Notes: generated from the sequence alone by a model not told the origin. Shown: positions 21,356-31,779, counted from the first letter of the stretch. The stretch: DNA of 64,000 nucleotides from Obelidium mucronatum (GCA_025765595.1 JAIVFH010000143.1:1-64000); one strand, 5' to 3'. A program made the numbers and translations.

Positions 21356-23691
21356 TTACACTTTCTTTCCAACCCTCGAGCTTTTCATGGAGGTGGTCTT
21401 GCCCACTCCCTTGTGCTTTCTAGGGTCCTTCTTGCTCATCAAAACTTTGGAACGAGTTCCATTCCCTCCTTCCCAATATCCACCACCTCCGCCAGACCTT
21501 CTTGTCAGCTCCTTTCCACAAAGACACGAGGCTTGTTGAGAATATACTTGTTCCCTTGAACAGAAGCTTTTGACAAGAAAACGTTGTTTAGTCAAGAATT
21601 TGAAGTGCTAGCAAAACCAACCCGCAAATCATTCTGTTTGCCCATTTCATTTCATGATCGTCGCTTTTGTTCTCTTCGTGGCAAATATCGCACGCGAAAG
21701 CTTAAGGAAAAAGGGAATCAGAAATGACCTTTGCCAAAAAAAAAAACAATTACCTCGACCACAGCACGGGAATCTAAACCAACGGTATGATTTTCTGTAG
21801 TGCGAACAAGCTCCATTCTTTGGAAGAGCTTCGCCAAGAATGATGCCTTCATTGAGTGGCTTTTTTTTCTTGGGCTTCAACATCATTCTAGGGCCAGCAT
21901 TGACAGTAGCGCTTGGCATAAGCTTAATATACTTGATATCGTTGACTGGTAAAGAGATTCGTATCAATGAAACATACAAAGGCATGAGCAAAAAACAAGA
22001 CAAAATCTCAACTCATTATTCCCATCCGAGAATGGCAACCCGTGCACCCGATACGGAACTCCACTTCACCACGAGGTAAACTTTTCAAGACGCCAGTAGC
22101 AGAGATTTCTTTGCTGCAGTTCTCACATGTGACTTTCCAAGCCGATGGAAGCATATCCAAAAGAGCATATCCGTCTAAATCCAAGTATCCAACCGTTTGA
22201 GACGACATGTGGACCATTGAGGGGCGATATGTTATGGACACCGGAGTTGAACATGTCGGACAAGCTCGAGTGTTTATAGTGTTTGGAGTCAAATTTTGAG
22301 GTGAATCAAAGTTGGATTTGCAGCGGGTGCATGACAAAAGGAATTTAGGGCTGATGCATTCGAGAATTGCAATTCCTTTGAGGGAAGGGTCTACAAGACG
22401 AATTTGTGTACCCGTATGGGCGGGATTGAGAGCTGATACTGACGACGGGCCTCCTTCTTTGTCTTCAGTTGTGGCATCATTTTCATCATTATCGTCAGTG
22501 TCATTATCAATGAGCACTTCCCCGCCGGCATTTATTTTTGAAGAAACGACGGATTCTGTTTCATTAAACTCGGATCCCGTCAAGTCGTCATCAGAATCAC
22601 TACTTCCTCCTGCTTCGTCGTTTTCATCAACAGGAACTCCATAGTAAAATAGCCGCCCGCCATCGCGATCTGTTCAGTCAAAATAAAACCGTCAAATCAG
22701 TCACGATAATCATTCGGGGTCAAGGTTTACCAGTTCGGGCTACCATCAAATCAACTTGATTAAATCCGGCATTAACACGTTCCGTAATACTTTGCCTCAT
22801 CTCTTCAGGAGTGCGAGCATTATTAACGACAAGTGCAGTAACACCCACAACATCCGAGTCTCCCAACCCACTCAACAGCTTCTCAAGCTCCCTGTCCAGC
22901 CAATTGGTTAACGAGAGTAAAACCTGTCCAGGTATAAGAGCGGGCAAAGTTGTTCCTGGGCCCTTATTACTCAACAAGTGAGCGTCCAGCCTTTTCCGGA
23001 ATCCGATTTCAACAGCTCGTGCCAAATCAGGTGGAATCTCTGTATTCAAGACTTTGATGCGCGTTCCAGGCAAGATTGAAGCCAGTGTTGGAACAGCATC
23101 TGGTTGAAATACGTGTGTCGGAATCACCATTCGGAGTTTGAGAACCTCGAGATCGAAAGGGAAATCCGGATCCGATGGAACCATGTCGAACTCAATGATA
23201 GTTGGTGGTAGAGAGTGTTGCTGTTGTAGTGATGATGGTTGTGGTTGCTGTTGTTGTGGCTCTGAGTCACGATTGGCTGCAACCAGCAAAGGTGTTGCCG
23301 ACACAATCTTGTAGGAGGCACGGTACCTGCGTTCGATGCTCCTGAGTTCGAGTTCAAGCGGGGTTAGATTCTCAGGGACTTTTGGGGATGGGCGCGTCAT
23401 AGGCGCCCGCGCTGGATTCGGTGTTGGGACGGAAACGCGGGGGGCGGTCGGAGCTGGCGCAGCCGCCGGAACGGGCGGAGCGGAAGTTGCCGGCGCAACA
23501 GGCGCAGCGACGGACTTTGGCGCTTTCTTCGGCTTTTGTTTCTGCGACTGCGTTGGCGCCTTCGGCTGCGGCGGCAGCTGGTGGGAGAAGCGGCAAGAGT
23601 CTCCGCTGTGGCAGCCCTTTTCAGTTGCAAAGAAGCGGCAGCGTTGCTGGACTTTCAGTGCAGCTGCTGGTTCTTGGTTTGGAGTTGACAT
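21356..23691 (-). CDS. CCCH and CHY-type zinc-finger protein (5 exons)
   Basis: Exons in transcript order: 23691-22731, 22669-22013, 21945-21754, 21700-21622 and 21566-21356, giving 699 residues. Residues 18-37 form a CCCH finger (C-x8-C-x5-C-x3-H). A Pro/Ala-rich linker and a region with LTPLELELRSIERRYRAS follow. Then come an acidic Asp/Glu-rich stretch, Cys pairs (CTRC...CPTC and CENC...CTGC) and the CHY zinc finger: NGACSHYRKSYRWFRFPCCG, CDICHEEN, HEMKWANRMICGFC and CLCGKEL. The C-terminus is Gly/Lys-rich. CHY domains bind several zinc ions and occur in ubiquitin ligases such as Pirh2 and in yeast Hot13; this architecture without a RING is known in fungi, and its biochemical role is not established. 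All four joins preserve frame within conserved blocks. The CCCH finger suggests RNA contact. Confidence 0.88.
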
Positions 23692-23982
23692 AAATATTAT
23701 TGTGGTTAAGTGGCTTATTAATTAACTGTACTTGACTGAAAAGGGACTCGAGTCTGCGAGTTTTCGGTTGTCTCTGCGCCATATTCGTTTCAAAAGAAAA
23801 ACCAAAGCATCTTGTACTCAGAGGGCTATGGCCGAACCAGGAGTTACTCTGAGAGATAATGGACAAAGCACCCTGTGTAAATACTTACTGCTTCCTCATC
23901 CACAGTGCAGCTTTAAGTTTTCCGTTGGACCAAGACTCAACTTAAAACGAAAAGTATCCACGAAACCCAGCCAACGGGCTGT

Positions 23983-24056
23983 TGCCTCCTAGCGGATTTG
24001 AACCGCTGACTTCCTGCTTACTAGGCAGGCGATCTGACCAACTGAGCTAAGGAGGC
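23983..24056 (-). tRNA. tRNA-Thr(AGT)
   Basis: Minus-strand cloverleaf: acceptor GCCTCCT/AGGAGGC with discriminator A, D arm GCTCAGTTGGTCAGATC, anticodon stem CCTGC/GCAGG with loop CTAGTAA (anticodon AGT), and T arm AGCGGTTCAAATCCGCT. Seven acceptor pairs are intact. No intron. Confidence 0.95.
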
Positions 24057-24539
24057 GGTGGCCATATCGTTTGATTATTATATATAATCCTCTAACTCTA
24101 AAGTATGAAGAAGCAAAACTTGATGAGATTCTTTGTAAATCATAGCAGATCTCTTGACTTTTGTGCTTGGCTGCAATACAACAAGCAAATTGTTGGCTTG
24201 GTTATTCCTGTAGCAGTGTCACCTTGGGCCTCCCATTCCAAGTCCTTTGCCTACTTTTTCACGCCCAGGAACCTAGAGAACTTGGTTTTTGCTGGGAGGT
24301 CTCAGCACACTTGTTTCCTTTTTAAAACAATACTGAGACTGGAAAAGAAACCAGAAAGGTGGGGGAAATAAAAAAAGGTAACCCCAGGCTGCACACATTG
24401 CTTACACAGCGTCCAAAGAGGTGATACACATTCTGTTGGCCACCTCTGAATAAGTGACTGCATTTCCAAAAAACACTTGCAAAGCATTGTGGACTTATTA
24501 GACATGTGAGAAAAAAGAAACCAAAAAAAAGAACAACAA
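24057..24539. other. Intergenic region; nothing recognised
   Basis: AT-rich upstream flank of tRNA-Thr. Open stretches on the minus strand here are the shadow of the CTC microsatellite (long Arg run) and do not look like protein. Confidence 0.5.
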
Positions 24540-25147
24540 ATGTCAAAAATCACCGCCGCTACTGCCGCTAAGGTAACAAACCATTTTCCTCCTACCCTCC
24601 ATTCATTAAGTCTCCTCCTCCTCCTCCTCCTCCTCCTCCTCCTCCTCCTCCTCCTCCTCCTCCTCCTCCTCCTCTTCCTCGTCATCTTCTCCCTTTCCCA
24701 CCTCACTAACAATCTTCTTTTTTGACACCGCAAAAAAAAAACATTTTAACCCCCAACACAGTCAACCACAACAACAACACCCACTGCATGCATCAAACAA
24801 ACAAAGGCCCAGCCAACGATGGCCTTCGTGCGTCTGTTGCTGCTGTCAACGGTGGGTGGGATGATGTGGCGGCAGCGGAGCGCCCAGCCCCTGGGCGCTA
24901 TACTAGATCTGGAATCACACTTGACAGGAGCGCGAACTGGACCGAGGATTGTGCCTTTACCTTACGCTGCAAGAACAAAAATGCCAACAAAGTAAAAGGA
25001 AGCGCAGGACCGGGAGGGAACACGGAAGGAACTAGATCAGAGGTCAGTATGTTGTTTTTTATTTCAGGAGAGTTGCAGAGTTCCCGAAGTCTGGAATATC
25101 ATCAAAGTTATTATCCACAGTACAACTATGTACATCTTCAAGAGTAG
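24540..25147 (+). CDS. Hypothetical spliced gene around the CTC microsatellite (model uncertain)
   Basis: ATG at 24,540 starts MSKITAATAAK, followed by a good donor (AAG|GTAACA at 24,573). An acceptor ends at 24,761, after which two frames are open. One joins in phase to an 88-residue product ending at 24,995, with a hydrophobic segment MAFVRLLLLSTVGGMMW. The other stays open to 25,147 and has the composition of a soluble protein (GRYTRSGITLDRSANWTEDC). I recognise neither. The intron would contain the CTC repeat. Codon use and GC rise sharply at 24,810-25,030 relative to the flanks, which is the main reason for calling a gene. Confidence 0.25.
24612..24674 (+). repeat. (CTC)n microsatellite
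   Basis: About 21 uninterrupted CTC/TCC triplets, ending in an imperfect CTCTTCCTC. It probably lies in an intron of the hypothetical gene above. Confidence 0.95.
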
Positions 25148-26234
25148 TAGTAAAATAAAATAAAATAAAATGTAGCATTGAACATTTTCTTTTATTTACT
25201 TAGAGTTAATTTTCTTTTCGTCTAAGGGCATGAATTTCAATAAAGGTATGGCAAGCCTGTAGCGTAACGAGCTACGGCTCGAACTCATGACAAGGAAGGG
25301 AAGTAGTTTGAACCCCAAAAGAATTTTTTTTGTGGTGGACCGATGACAATATTTTTATGCGATTAAAAACCGATACATAGAAACCAATTTTTAGCGTTTA
25401 TTATTGATCTATCAATCGCAGGTAAAAACCGGCACATGTCTATTGCTGGAAATGTGGTTGACCGCACCACAACATGCAAGATGGCTTGGTGACTGAGGTG
25501 CGCTGTATCATGGCTAGGATTTTTTTAGCTACCCAATTTGACGGATGACATTTTTACTTTATTATAAATAAAAAGAAAACGAAGACGCAGGGTATAATGC
25601 ATGAAAATAATCTAAGAAAATGATGCTGCTAGGGTATGTTGAAGGGCCTTGAAGTCATCAAAATTGAGTCGCACTGACTGGCTTGCATATGCAGGAAGGC
25701 ATACCAGTTGAATTAAACACATCATTTCCGCAACTGCCTGTCTTGACAGTCTGAATTTGCGAGAATATTATGGGGTCAATCTGGAGATTAGACGGATGGA
25801 ACTAAGCTTGCTCATTCTGGAAAACCAAAAAGGCAACGTAAAGAGTTTGCGGTTTAAAGTGGATACAATCCAGTTTTGAAATCCTGATCCAGTGTTCAAG
25901 GGTAAATCCTTGCAATTTTTTGGGAGTGCAAACCAAAGCAGATATGACAGTGAAAATAGTTTGGCTGAGTTTGGAGTTGTATTGGCAACAACCCTAAGTG
26001 GACAGCCAGGTACCAAAATCCGTGTACAGTTCCTCACTTTTACAATTGCTTAACCACAACCCCATCAACAACAGTAGTAACATAGTTCTCCTTTGTCTGA
26101 GTCGCAAACCCAAGACAAAGCACAGAGTACCATTTGCAACGATTTTGAGATTATTCAGAACGGGAATTTGTTTGTGATCATAAGTGGCATGCCCAAGTAG
26201 AAATCCAAAAGCAAAGGTATCTTGTTGGTTCAAT
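25148..26234. other. Region left of the gypsy element; no gene recognised
   Basis: Low-GC sequence with two minus-strand open stretches (25,768-26,037 and 25,994-26,233). The second runs up to the left border of the retroelement, and its frame would have been open a little farther across the empty insertion site before reaching a stop. I see no family resemblance, so a disrupted host gene is only a possibility. Confidence 0.35.
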
Positions 26235-26726
26235 TGTTAGAACCAGATAGTCAATAAAAGACTTAAGGGTTCTTGGAGGCACGAGGGCTTAGGGGGCACG
26301 AGGGCTTGTCCAATAACGGCTTGAGGTCACGAGAGACGGGATTGAAGAGTTACAAAACTGAAGACTAACACAGAATGTATTGAAACTGAACTAAAACTAA
26401 GAGCAGAAAGCTTGCTATTTATGCAAGTTCTGGAATTTCAAATAACAAAAGTTCAAAAACAGAAAACAAACTGAAAATCAAACAGAAATTGTGATAGCAA
26501 GAGTGATAGCACAATAATATGTGAAATCAAGAATGATATCACAAAATGAAACAGAAAAACTTAGTAAAGTGACAAATCAAAGATGACAAATACAAAAATA
26601 GAAACTTAAAGTAAAATGTTACAAGCGGGGATCGAACCCGGGTTTCCACCGTGAGAGTCGCGCGTAATGTCCACTAAGCTACGGAAGTATAGAGAAATAT
26701 CCCTATAAGACGGGTGATTCCTAACA
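26235..26726 (-). repeat. 3' LTR of gypsy copy 1
   Basis: 492 bp, nearly identical to the right LTR. Ends form the 6-bp inverted repeat TGTTAG/CTAACA. Contains the same tRNA-like block and predicted start site as the 5' LTR. Confidence 0.95.
26622..26690 (-). other. tRNA-like sequence (A and B boxes) in U3 of the 3' LTR
   Basis: Minus strand has a Pol III A-box-like TAGCTTAGTGG and, about 40 nt on, a B-box GGTTCGATCCC, with CTCTCAC in the place of an anticodon loop (CTC would be Glu). Acceptor and anticodon stems do not pair well, so it is a degenerate tRNA-derived block rather than a working tRNA gene. Confidence 0.6.
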
Positions 26727-29700
26727 TCATCCCCTTCTTTTCTTGCGATTGCGAACACTTGCAGCAATCGCACCAGGACCAGGCTTATCGGGATATTTGG
26801 CATGGAATTCAGAAACCAACTCAGCAGCACCCGAAACATTGGCAGCAGGTTCCCAAGAGCGATCAGAGTTAGAATAACCCATCCAGTGTACCAAATATTG
26901 AAGTTTGTTGTAGAAAACGCGAGAATCCAAGATTTCTTGAACTTCCCATTCTTCAGTGTTGTCCACGATAACTGGCGGAGGCGGAGGTTGGGTAAACGCG
27001 GCGACAATATTCTTAGTTTTGGGATGCAGCAAAGACGCGTGGAATACTGGATGAATACGCATGGTAGAAGGTAAGGCAAGCTCAAAGGCGACTGGGTTAA
27101 TGACGCGCTTGACTTTAAAAGGACCAAGTTTCTTATCATCAATCTTTTGAGAAGGACGATTAGTCTTGATATTGCGGCGATCCAAGAAAACCAAGTCTCC
27201 GGGTTTAATTTCCGGAACCGGTAACCGAGATTTGTTGGCTTGTGTGGTGTAACCTTCCTGGGCAAACTTTAAGTTCGCACGAAGGTCTTCAAGAATTGTT
27301 TTCATAGACGCGAGGCGATTTTCAGCGTCAGGAACCGAGGATTCACGAATAACAGAGGGGTCAAAAATTGGATTGTGACCAGAGTTTGCGAAGAACGGTG
27401 TATGACCAGTAGTGGTTACCAAAGAATCGTTGTAGGCAAATTCGCAAAGCGGTAATTTGGATACCCAATCGTCTTGCTGGTAGTTACAGAAAACGCGTAG
27501 GTATTGTTCAATGACTTGGTTGAGGATCTCAGTAGATCCATCAGTTTGAGGGTGAAAAGCGGTAGAAATGTTAAGTTTAACGTTTAGGAGATCCATAAAA
27601 CGTTGCCAGAAACCACCAGTAAAACGCGGGTCGCGATCGGATACAATGGATCTGGAAGCACCGTGAAGTCTAAAAACTTCCCGAATGTAGATGTCTGCAG
27701 TATCAGCACCTGTAGAAGTTTTTACCGTAGGAATAAAGTGGGCTTGCTTGGTAAGCCTATCTTTTACCACAAGTAAGGCATCAAAACCTTGACTAATTGG
27801 CAAGTCAGTAATCCAATCCATAGAGATATCCATCCATGGTTTGGAAGGAACAGGTAAGGGTTGGAGAAGGCCAAATGGAGCATGGCGAGAAGGACGAGAA
27901 CGCTGACACGCGTCGCAGTTTGCGATGAAACGCTGAACTACGCGCCGCATGCGCGGAAACCAGTAATCGCGAGAGATTAACTCAACTGTTTTAGCAACGC
28001 CAAAGTGGCCAGCAGCGGGAGCACAGTGACGCTGACGGAAAACTTCAAGTTGAAGCTCCTCAGTTGGAAGGTAAATAAGTTCATCACGAAAGATGAGACC
28101 ATTGGATTCAGTGAAGATAATGTGTAACTTGCGCTTCTTGTGTAAGGCGTACAGAGCGGACTTGGAAGTAGCGAGGGTGACGCGATCGATCCAGCTTTTG
28201 TCCGAATTGACAATGGTAATGTCATCAATATCCACACGTTGGAATAGCTGAATAAAGTTTTGTTTATGCAGTTCATCGCCTTGCTGAGTGACGTAATCAG
28301 GGCGGCGGGACAGCGCGTCTGGTTTTCCGGAAAGTCGGCCAGGGCGATGAAAAATTTTAAAACTAAATTCCGACAACTTAGTCATCCACCTATATTGGCG
28401 ACGGGTCAGTTGTTGAACGGCAGTAAAGTTTTGAAGGCGGTCATGATCAGAGAAAACAATGATCGGATCCGAAGGCTCAACGGCTATCAGGTAATGTCTC
28501 CAAGCCGCGAACGCGTCTACGATGGCAAGCAGTTCCTTGTCGTGAGTATCGTAGTTGATTTCCGCCGGAATTAACTTGCGGGAATGAAAGGCAACCGGAT
28601 GTAACCTTCCATCCGAACCGAACTGGGATAAAATTGCGCCCAGTGCAAAATCTGAGCAATCAGTTTCCACATACACGGTACGACTGGGATCGAAGTGAAT
28701 CAGGACCGGAGCGGTGGAGAAGGCATGTTTAAGCTTTTCAAAAGCCGATGCCGCGGCTTCGGACCATGGAAAGGGTCCAATTTTGGCTTCCTTACGCGTT
28801 AGGCTGGTAAGCGGTAACACAATATCGGAGTAGCCGGTGATAAATTGGCGGTAAAAATTTGCAAATCCTAGAAAAATTTGCACGTCCTTGACAGACTGAG
28901 GTACCGGCCAACTGGAAACGGTAGCAACCTTGGCAGGATCCATCTTGACACCATCGGCAGAGAAGATATGGCCCAGGAATTCCGTGGAACTGGTATGGAA
29001 AGCGCATTTGGCAGGATTAACTACCAAGTTGTGTTTTCGCAAGCGCTCCAAGACTTCCTTAACGTGGCGTTCGTGTAATTCTTCATCTTCGGAAAAGATT
29101 AGAATGTCATCCAAATAAACGATGACAAACACGCCCAGTAAGTCCGAAAAAATGTCATTCATGAAGTACTGGAAGGCAGCTGGAGCGTTGGTTAGACCGA
29201 AACTAACCACATTATACTGGAAATGGCCAAACTTGCAGCGAAATGCAGTTTTCCATTCGTCACCAGAGCGTATTCTTAGTAAGTGGTACGCGTCCGGGAG
29301 ATCCAAGTGAGTGAAAATTTTAGCCTTGGATAATTTTCCCGCAAGATCCGTGAACAGCGGTAGCGGAAATTTGTTCTTGACTACAATGTTGTTGATGGCA
29401 CGATAGTCAATGCAAAGGCGGAAACCACCATTTGGTTTCTTGACAAAGAAGCAAGGGGCGGCAACCGGAGAGGTAGAGGGAGATATCCAGCCTCTAGCCA
29501 AGGCATTAGTAAGATATTCCTGGAGAACTTTTTCTTCGGCTGGGCTCAGTGGATAAATTTTCCCAGCCGGCGGTAATTTTGCCGAAGTTCCATCTTCATT
29601 CTTAACGATCTCGATAGGCAAGTCGTAAGGGCGATGAGGTGGAAGCGGCCGAGGAGTCTCAGACTTGGGTGCAAACACGTCCGAGTACTGCTTGTAGCGT

Positions 29701-30545
29701 AAAGGCACTCCTCTATCGTCAGAATCGATAGCAGACTCCTGATAGTCCTTTGTATTAATCACAGCTGAAATTGACACAGTGGGAGTGTCATCATCTTTAG
29801 AAGAAGTGACATCCATTCGAGCGGCAAAGATAGTAAGCCCGTGTTTCTTGGCAATGCCAAAGAACGCAGTGGTATTAAGCAACTCAACATCCGGTGTAGA
29901 ACTCGCTGGCGGATTTTCCGTCGGGATTGAAACAGAAGCGGTAGAAACCTCCAGATCCTTGACCGCAGGATCGTCTGGAGGGGAATAAGGCAAGGCCGTA
30001 AAAGCCTCAGGGGGCACGTGGTCAGCTGACAGGCAAGCCCCATCGGAGAACGTGACCAACATGTGACGCCAATTAACGCGAGGGTTGTGAAGGCGAAGCC
30101 ATGGAAGACCTAAAATAAGCGGACAAGAAATATCCGCGACAAGAAGAGACATCGTTTCGGTATGAGAACCAATTCGACAAATTAAAGGTACTGTTTGTTT
30201 AGTAATGGAGCGAGAGCGCGAACCATCTGCTAAATTAACATTGTACAAAGTGGAGGAAGGAATAACAGGTATTTTATTTCTTAGAGCGAAATCTAAGGAA
30301 ATAAGGCCGAAAGCCGAACACCCACTATCCACGAAGGCACCCAAAGAAAAGGGCTTGGTAAGGTTTGGAGATGAAGAAGAAAATTTTTCCCCGACAACAA
30401 GTGTACATGGAAGCACAATCTTGGAATCCGATGATGAGGGAACGGAAAGGTTGACAGTTTGCATCGCCAAACTGGGCGGGGAGTTTACGCCTGAGCACCC
30501 CTTCCCTGGGCGCTCCGAGCATTTTTTGCAACCAAGAGAGGGCAA
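26727..30545 (-). CDS. pol: Pol polyprotein of gypsy copy 1 (PR-RT-RNaseH-IN-chromodomain)
   Basis: An open frame of 1,272 codons, entered from gag by -1 frameshifting, so it has no ATG of its own. Aspartic protease motif FVDSGCSA near residue 73. Reverse transcriptase with YLDDILIFS near 473. RNase H with VETDCSDFALGA near 624. Integrase zinc finger H...C-x2-C (HFGVAKTVEL...CDACQRS) near 845-885, with catalytic Asp/Asp/Glu at MDWITDLP (about 905), SDRDPRF (about 973) and STEILNQVIEQ (about 1002). A chromodomain near 1200-1235 has LQYLVHWMGYSNSDRSWEP, which in such elements can steer integration to marked chromatin. All catalytic residues are present and no stop interrupts. The TGA stop is immediately next to the LTR. 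Confidence 0.95.
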   Translation of the reverse strand: MPSLGCKKCSERPGKGCSGVNSPPSLAMQTVNLSVPSSSDSKIVLPCTLVVGEKFSSSSPNLTKPFSLGAFVDSGCSAFGLISLDFALRNKIPVIPSSTLYNVNLADGSRSRSITKQTVPLICRIGSHTETMSLLVADISCPLILGLPWLRLHNPRVNWRHMLVTFSDGACLSADHVPPEAFTALPYSPPDDPAVKDLEVSTASVSIPTENPPASSTPDVELLNTTAFFGIAKKHGLTIFAARMDVTSSKDDDTPTVSISAVINTKDYQESAIDSDDRGVPLRYKQYSDVFAPKSETPRPLPPHRPYDLPIEIVKNEDGTSAKLPPAGKIYPLSPAEEKVLQEYLTNALARGWISPSTSPVAAPCFFVKKPNGGFRLCIDYRAINNIVVKNKFPLPLFTDLAGKLSKAKIFTHLDLPDAYHLLRIRSGDEWKTAFRCKFGHFQYNVVSFGLTNAPAAFQYFMNDIFSDLLGVFVIVYLDDILIFSEDEELHERHVKEVLERLRKHNLVVNPAKCAFHTSSTEFLGHIFSADGVKMDPAKVATVSSWPVPQSVKDVQIFLGFANFYRQFITGYSDIVLPLTSLTRKEAKIGPFPWSEAAASAFEKLKHAFSTAPVLIHFDPSRTVYVETDCSDFALGAILSQFGSDGRLHPVAFHSRKLIPAEINYDTHDKELLAIVDAFAAWRHYLIAVEPSDPIIVFSDHDRLQNFTAVQQLTRRQYRWMTKLSEFSFKIFHRPGRLSGKPDALSRRPDYVTQQGDELHKQNFIQLFQRVDIDDITIVNSDKSWIDRVTLATSKSALYALHKKRKLHIIFTESNGLIFRDELIYLPTEELQLEVFRQRHCAPAAGHFGVAKTVELISRDYWFPRMRRVVQRFIANCDACQRSRPSRHAPFGLLQPLPVPSKPWMDISMDWITDLPISQGFDALLVVKDRLTKQAHFIPTVKTSTGADTADIYIREVFRLHGASRSIVSDRDPRFTGGFWQRFMDLLNVKLNISTAFHPQTDGSTEILNQVIEQYLRVFCNYQQDDWVSKLPLCEFAYNDSLVTTTGHTPFFANSGHNPIFDPSVIRESSVPDAENRLASMKTILEDLRANLKFAQEGYTTQANKSRLPVPEIKPGDLVFLDRRNIKTNRPSQKIDDKKLGPFKVKRVINPVAFELALPSTMRIHPVFHASLLHPKTKNIVAAFTQPPPPPVIVDNTEEWEVQEILDSRVFYNKLQYLVHWMGYSNSDRSWEPAANVSGAAELVSEFHAKYPDKPGPGAIAASVRNRKKRRG

Positions 30546-31768
30546 GCTTTGGTGTCAGAAGCACCCTTGCAACCGTCTTGACCACAGTAAGCGCAAAGAC
30601 CTTTATCCTTGCGGCGCTGACGTTCCTCGTGGGTGGGCTTGCCTGACTTGACATCAGCAGCGGCAACATCAGCAGACCCAGAGGGCTTGGAAGTAGCGCC
30701 TGGGTTATTGGAGCGAGAGCTGGAACCAGAACCTTGGTTACCCTTGGAGGATCCAGAACGTTTGTTGTTAGCAAACACGCGCTCATCGAAGACAATGGCC
30801 TTGCGCATGAGCATGGAGAGGTTGGTTGGTTGAGGTTCCAGACCATCAATATAGTTCATCACGTGAAGCTTGAGACCCTGCTTGAACATCAACATCTTGG
30901 TGTAATCGTTGTGTTGAGTACCAGCAATCCAACGGAGAAAATCGCGGGCGTAGGCTTGACAAGAAGTAGTTTGGGTCAAGGTCTTGGCTTTGTCGTTGGC
31001 AATTGCTTCAGCGACACGTGGATCTTCGCCGAAGAAGGCGGCAAAGACATCGGCAAATTCCTGAAAGCTCTTGAACTGGAGCTCAGGCTTGGCGACGTGG
31101 TTGATGTACCACTTGGCAGCATTACCACCAAGGTAGGAAACCACGAAAGCAATCTTGGACTTGGTGGAAAGAATTCCCTTGGGTCCAGAATTATCAAAAT
31201 TGAGATAGACTTTGAGCATAAAGTCATCAAAATCGTCAGTAACGAGGCCCTTGAAAACAGGAGGCTTGGCAACGCGAAGAGAAATTTTGTCAGACTTGGA
31301 GGGTTCGAACCGGGAACCCGTTTCAGACTGATCATCAGAGTCCGAAGCGCTACCAACTGGGCTAACTGAACGTTGACGATGAACTTTACGATCGGCTTTT
31401 GATGATGCAGCAAACGCTTCAATGACTTTATCAAGACGACTGGATTGATTGCGGACAAGACGAGAAAGAGCCAAAAGATCCGTACGGAAGGCATCCATGG
31501 ATGTGGCCACATCAAATTCATTATCTGTGTTGGCTTCCATGTAGCGACTGGCCTCGTCAATTCCATCCAGGACATTGTTGGTTTGTTGTTCAGATCCATC
31601 ATCTTCATCAAAATCATTCTTGAGGGAGACAAGGTTGGGAGCAACGGAGCGACGAGTAAGCAAAGATTGGTCAGCGGCGGGGTTTGAAGGACCAGTGGCC
31701 GAAGAAGAGGGAGCAGCGGCAAAACCGACAGATTTCCGAGGGGCGGTGGCAGGAGGAGTATCAGCCAT
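30485..31768 (-). CDS. gag: Gag protein of gypsy copy 1
   Basis: 427 residues from an ATG 24 nt after the LTR. The central region is a retrotransposon capsid (KIAFVVSYLGGNAAKWYINH). The C-terminal quarter is Ser/Gly/Asn-rich, followed by a Cys-rich knuckle CAYCGQDGCKGASDTKACPL. This keeps C-x2-C-x4-C spacing but has Cys where the usual CCHC knuckle would place its later ligands and lacks the His. Gag forms the virus-like particle and packages the RNA. Its last 61 nt overlap pol in the -1 frame, with a slippery site just before the stop. Confidence 0.93.
   Translation of the reverse strand: MADTPPATAPRKSVGFAAAPSSSATGPSNPAADQSLLTRRSVAPNLVSLKNDFDEDDGSEQQTNNVLDGIDEASRYMEANTDNEFDVATSMDAFRTDLLALSRLVRNQSSRLDKVIEAFAASSKADRKVHRQRSVSPVGSASDSDDQSETGSRFEPSKSDKISLRVAKPPVFKGLVTDDFDDFMLKVYLNFDNSGPKGILSTKSKIAFVVSYLGGNAAKWYINHVAKPELQFKSFQEFADVFAAFFGEDPRVAEAIANDKAKTLTQTTSCQAYARDFLRWIAGTQHNDYTKMLMFKQGLKLHVMNYIDGLEPQPTNLSMLMRKAIVFDERVFANNKRSGSSKGNQGSGSSSRSNNPGATSKPSGSADVAAADVKSGKPTHEERQRRKDKGLCAYCGQDGCKGASDTKACPLLVAKNARSAQGRGAQA
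30493..30527 (-). promoter_or_regulatory. Programmed -1 ribosomal frameshift signal (gag to pol)
   Basis: On the minus strand the gag frame reads GCA AAA AAT, giving the slippery heptamer A AAA AAT (30,527-30,521). After a 5-nt spacer comes a 7-bp stem GAGCGCC/GGTGCTC (30,515-30,509 with 30,499-30,493) around a 9-nt loop. Pol lies in the -1 frame relative to gag, and the site is inside the gag-pol overlap. The same heptamer and stem recur in copy 2 at 62,856-62,890. Confidence 0.85.
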
Positions 31769-31779
31769 TATTGTATTTT

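Noticed and set aside
24302..24733. Minus-strand 143-codon frame with a long Arg run
   Set aside because: The Arg run is the CTC microsatellite read backwards.
25768..26233. Host gene disrupted by gypsy copy 1
   Set aside because: The pre-insertion frame meets a stop within about 40 nt of the site, and no family resemblance supports a gene.
26622..26690. A functional tRNA-Glu(CTC) in the LTR
   Set aside because: Acceptor and anticodon stems do not pair; only the promoter-like boxes are intact.
30734..31369. Plus-strand 211-codon frame opposite gag
   Set aside because: Antisense shadow of a well-supported gag gene; no independent features.
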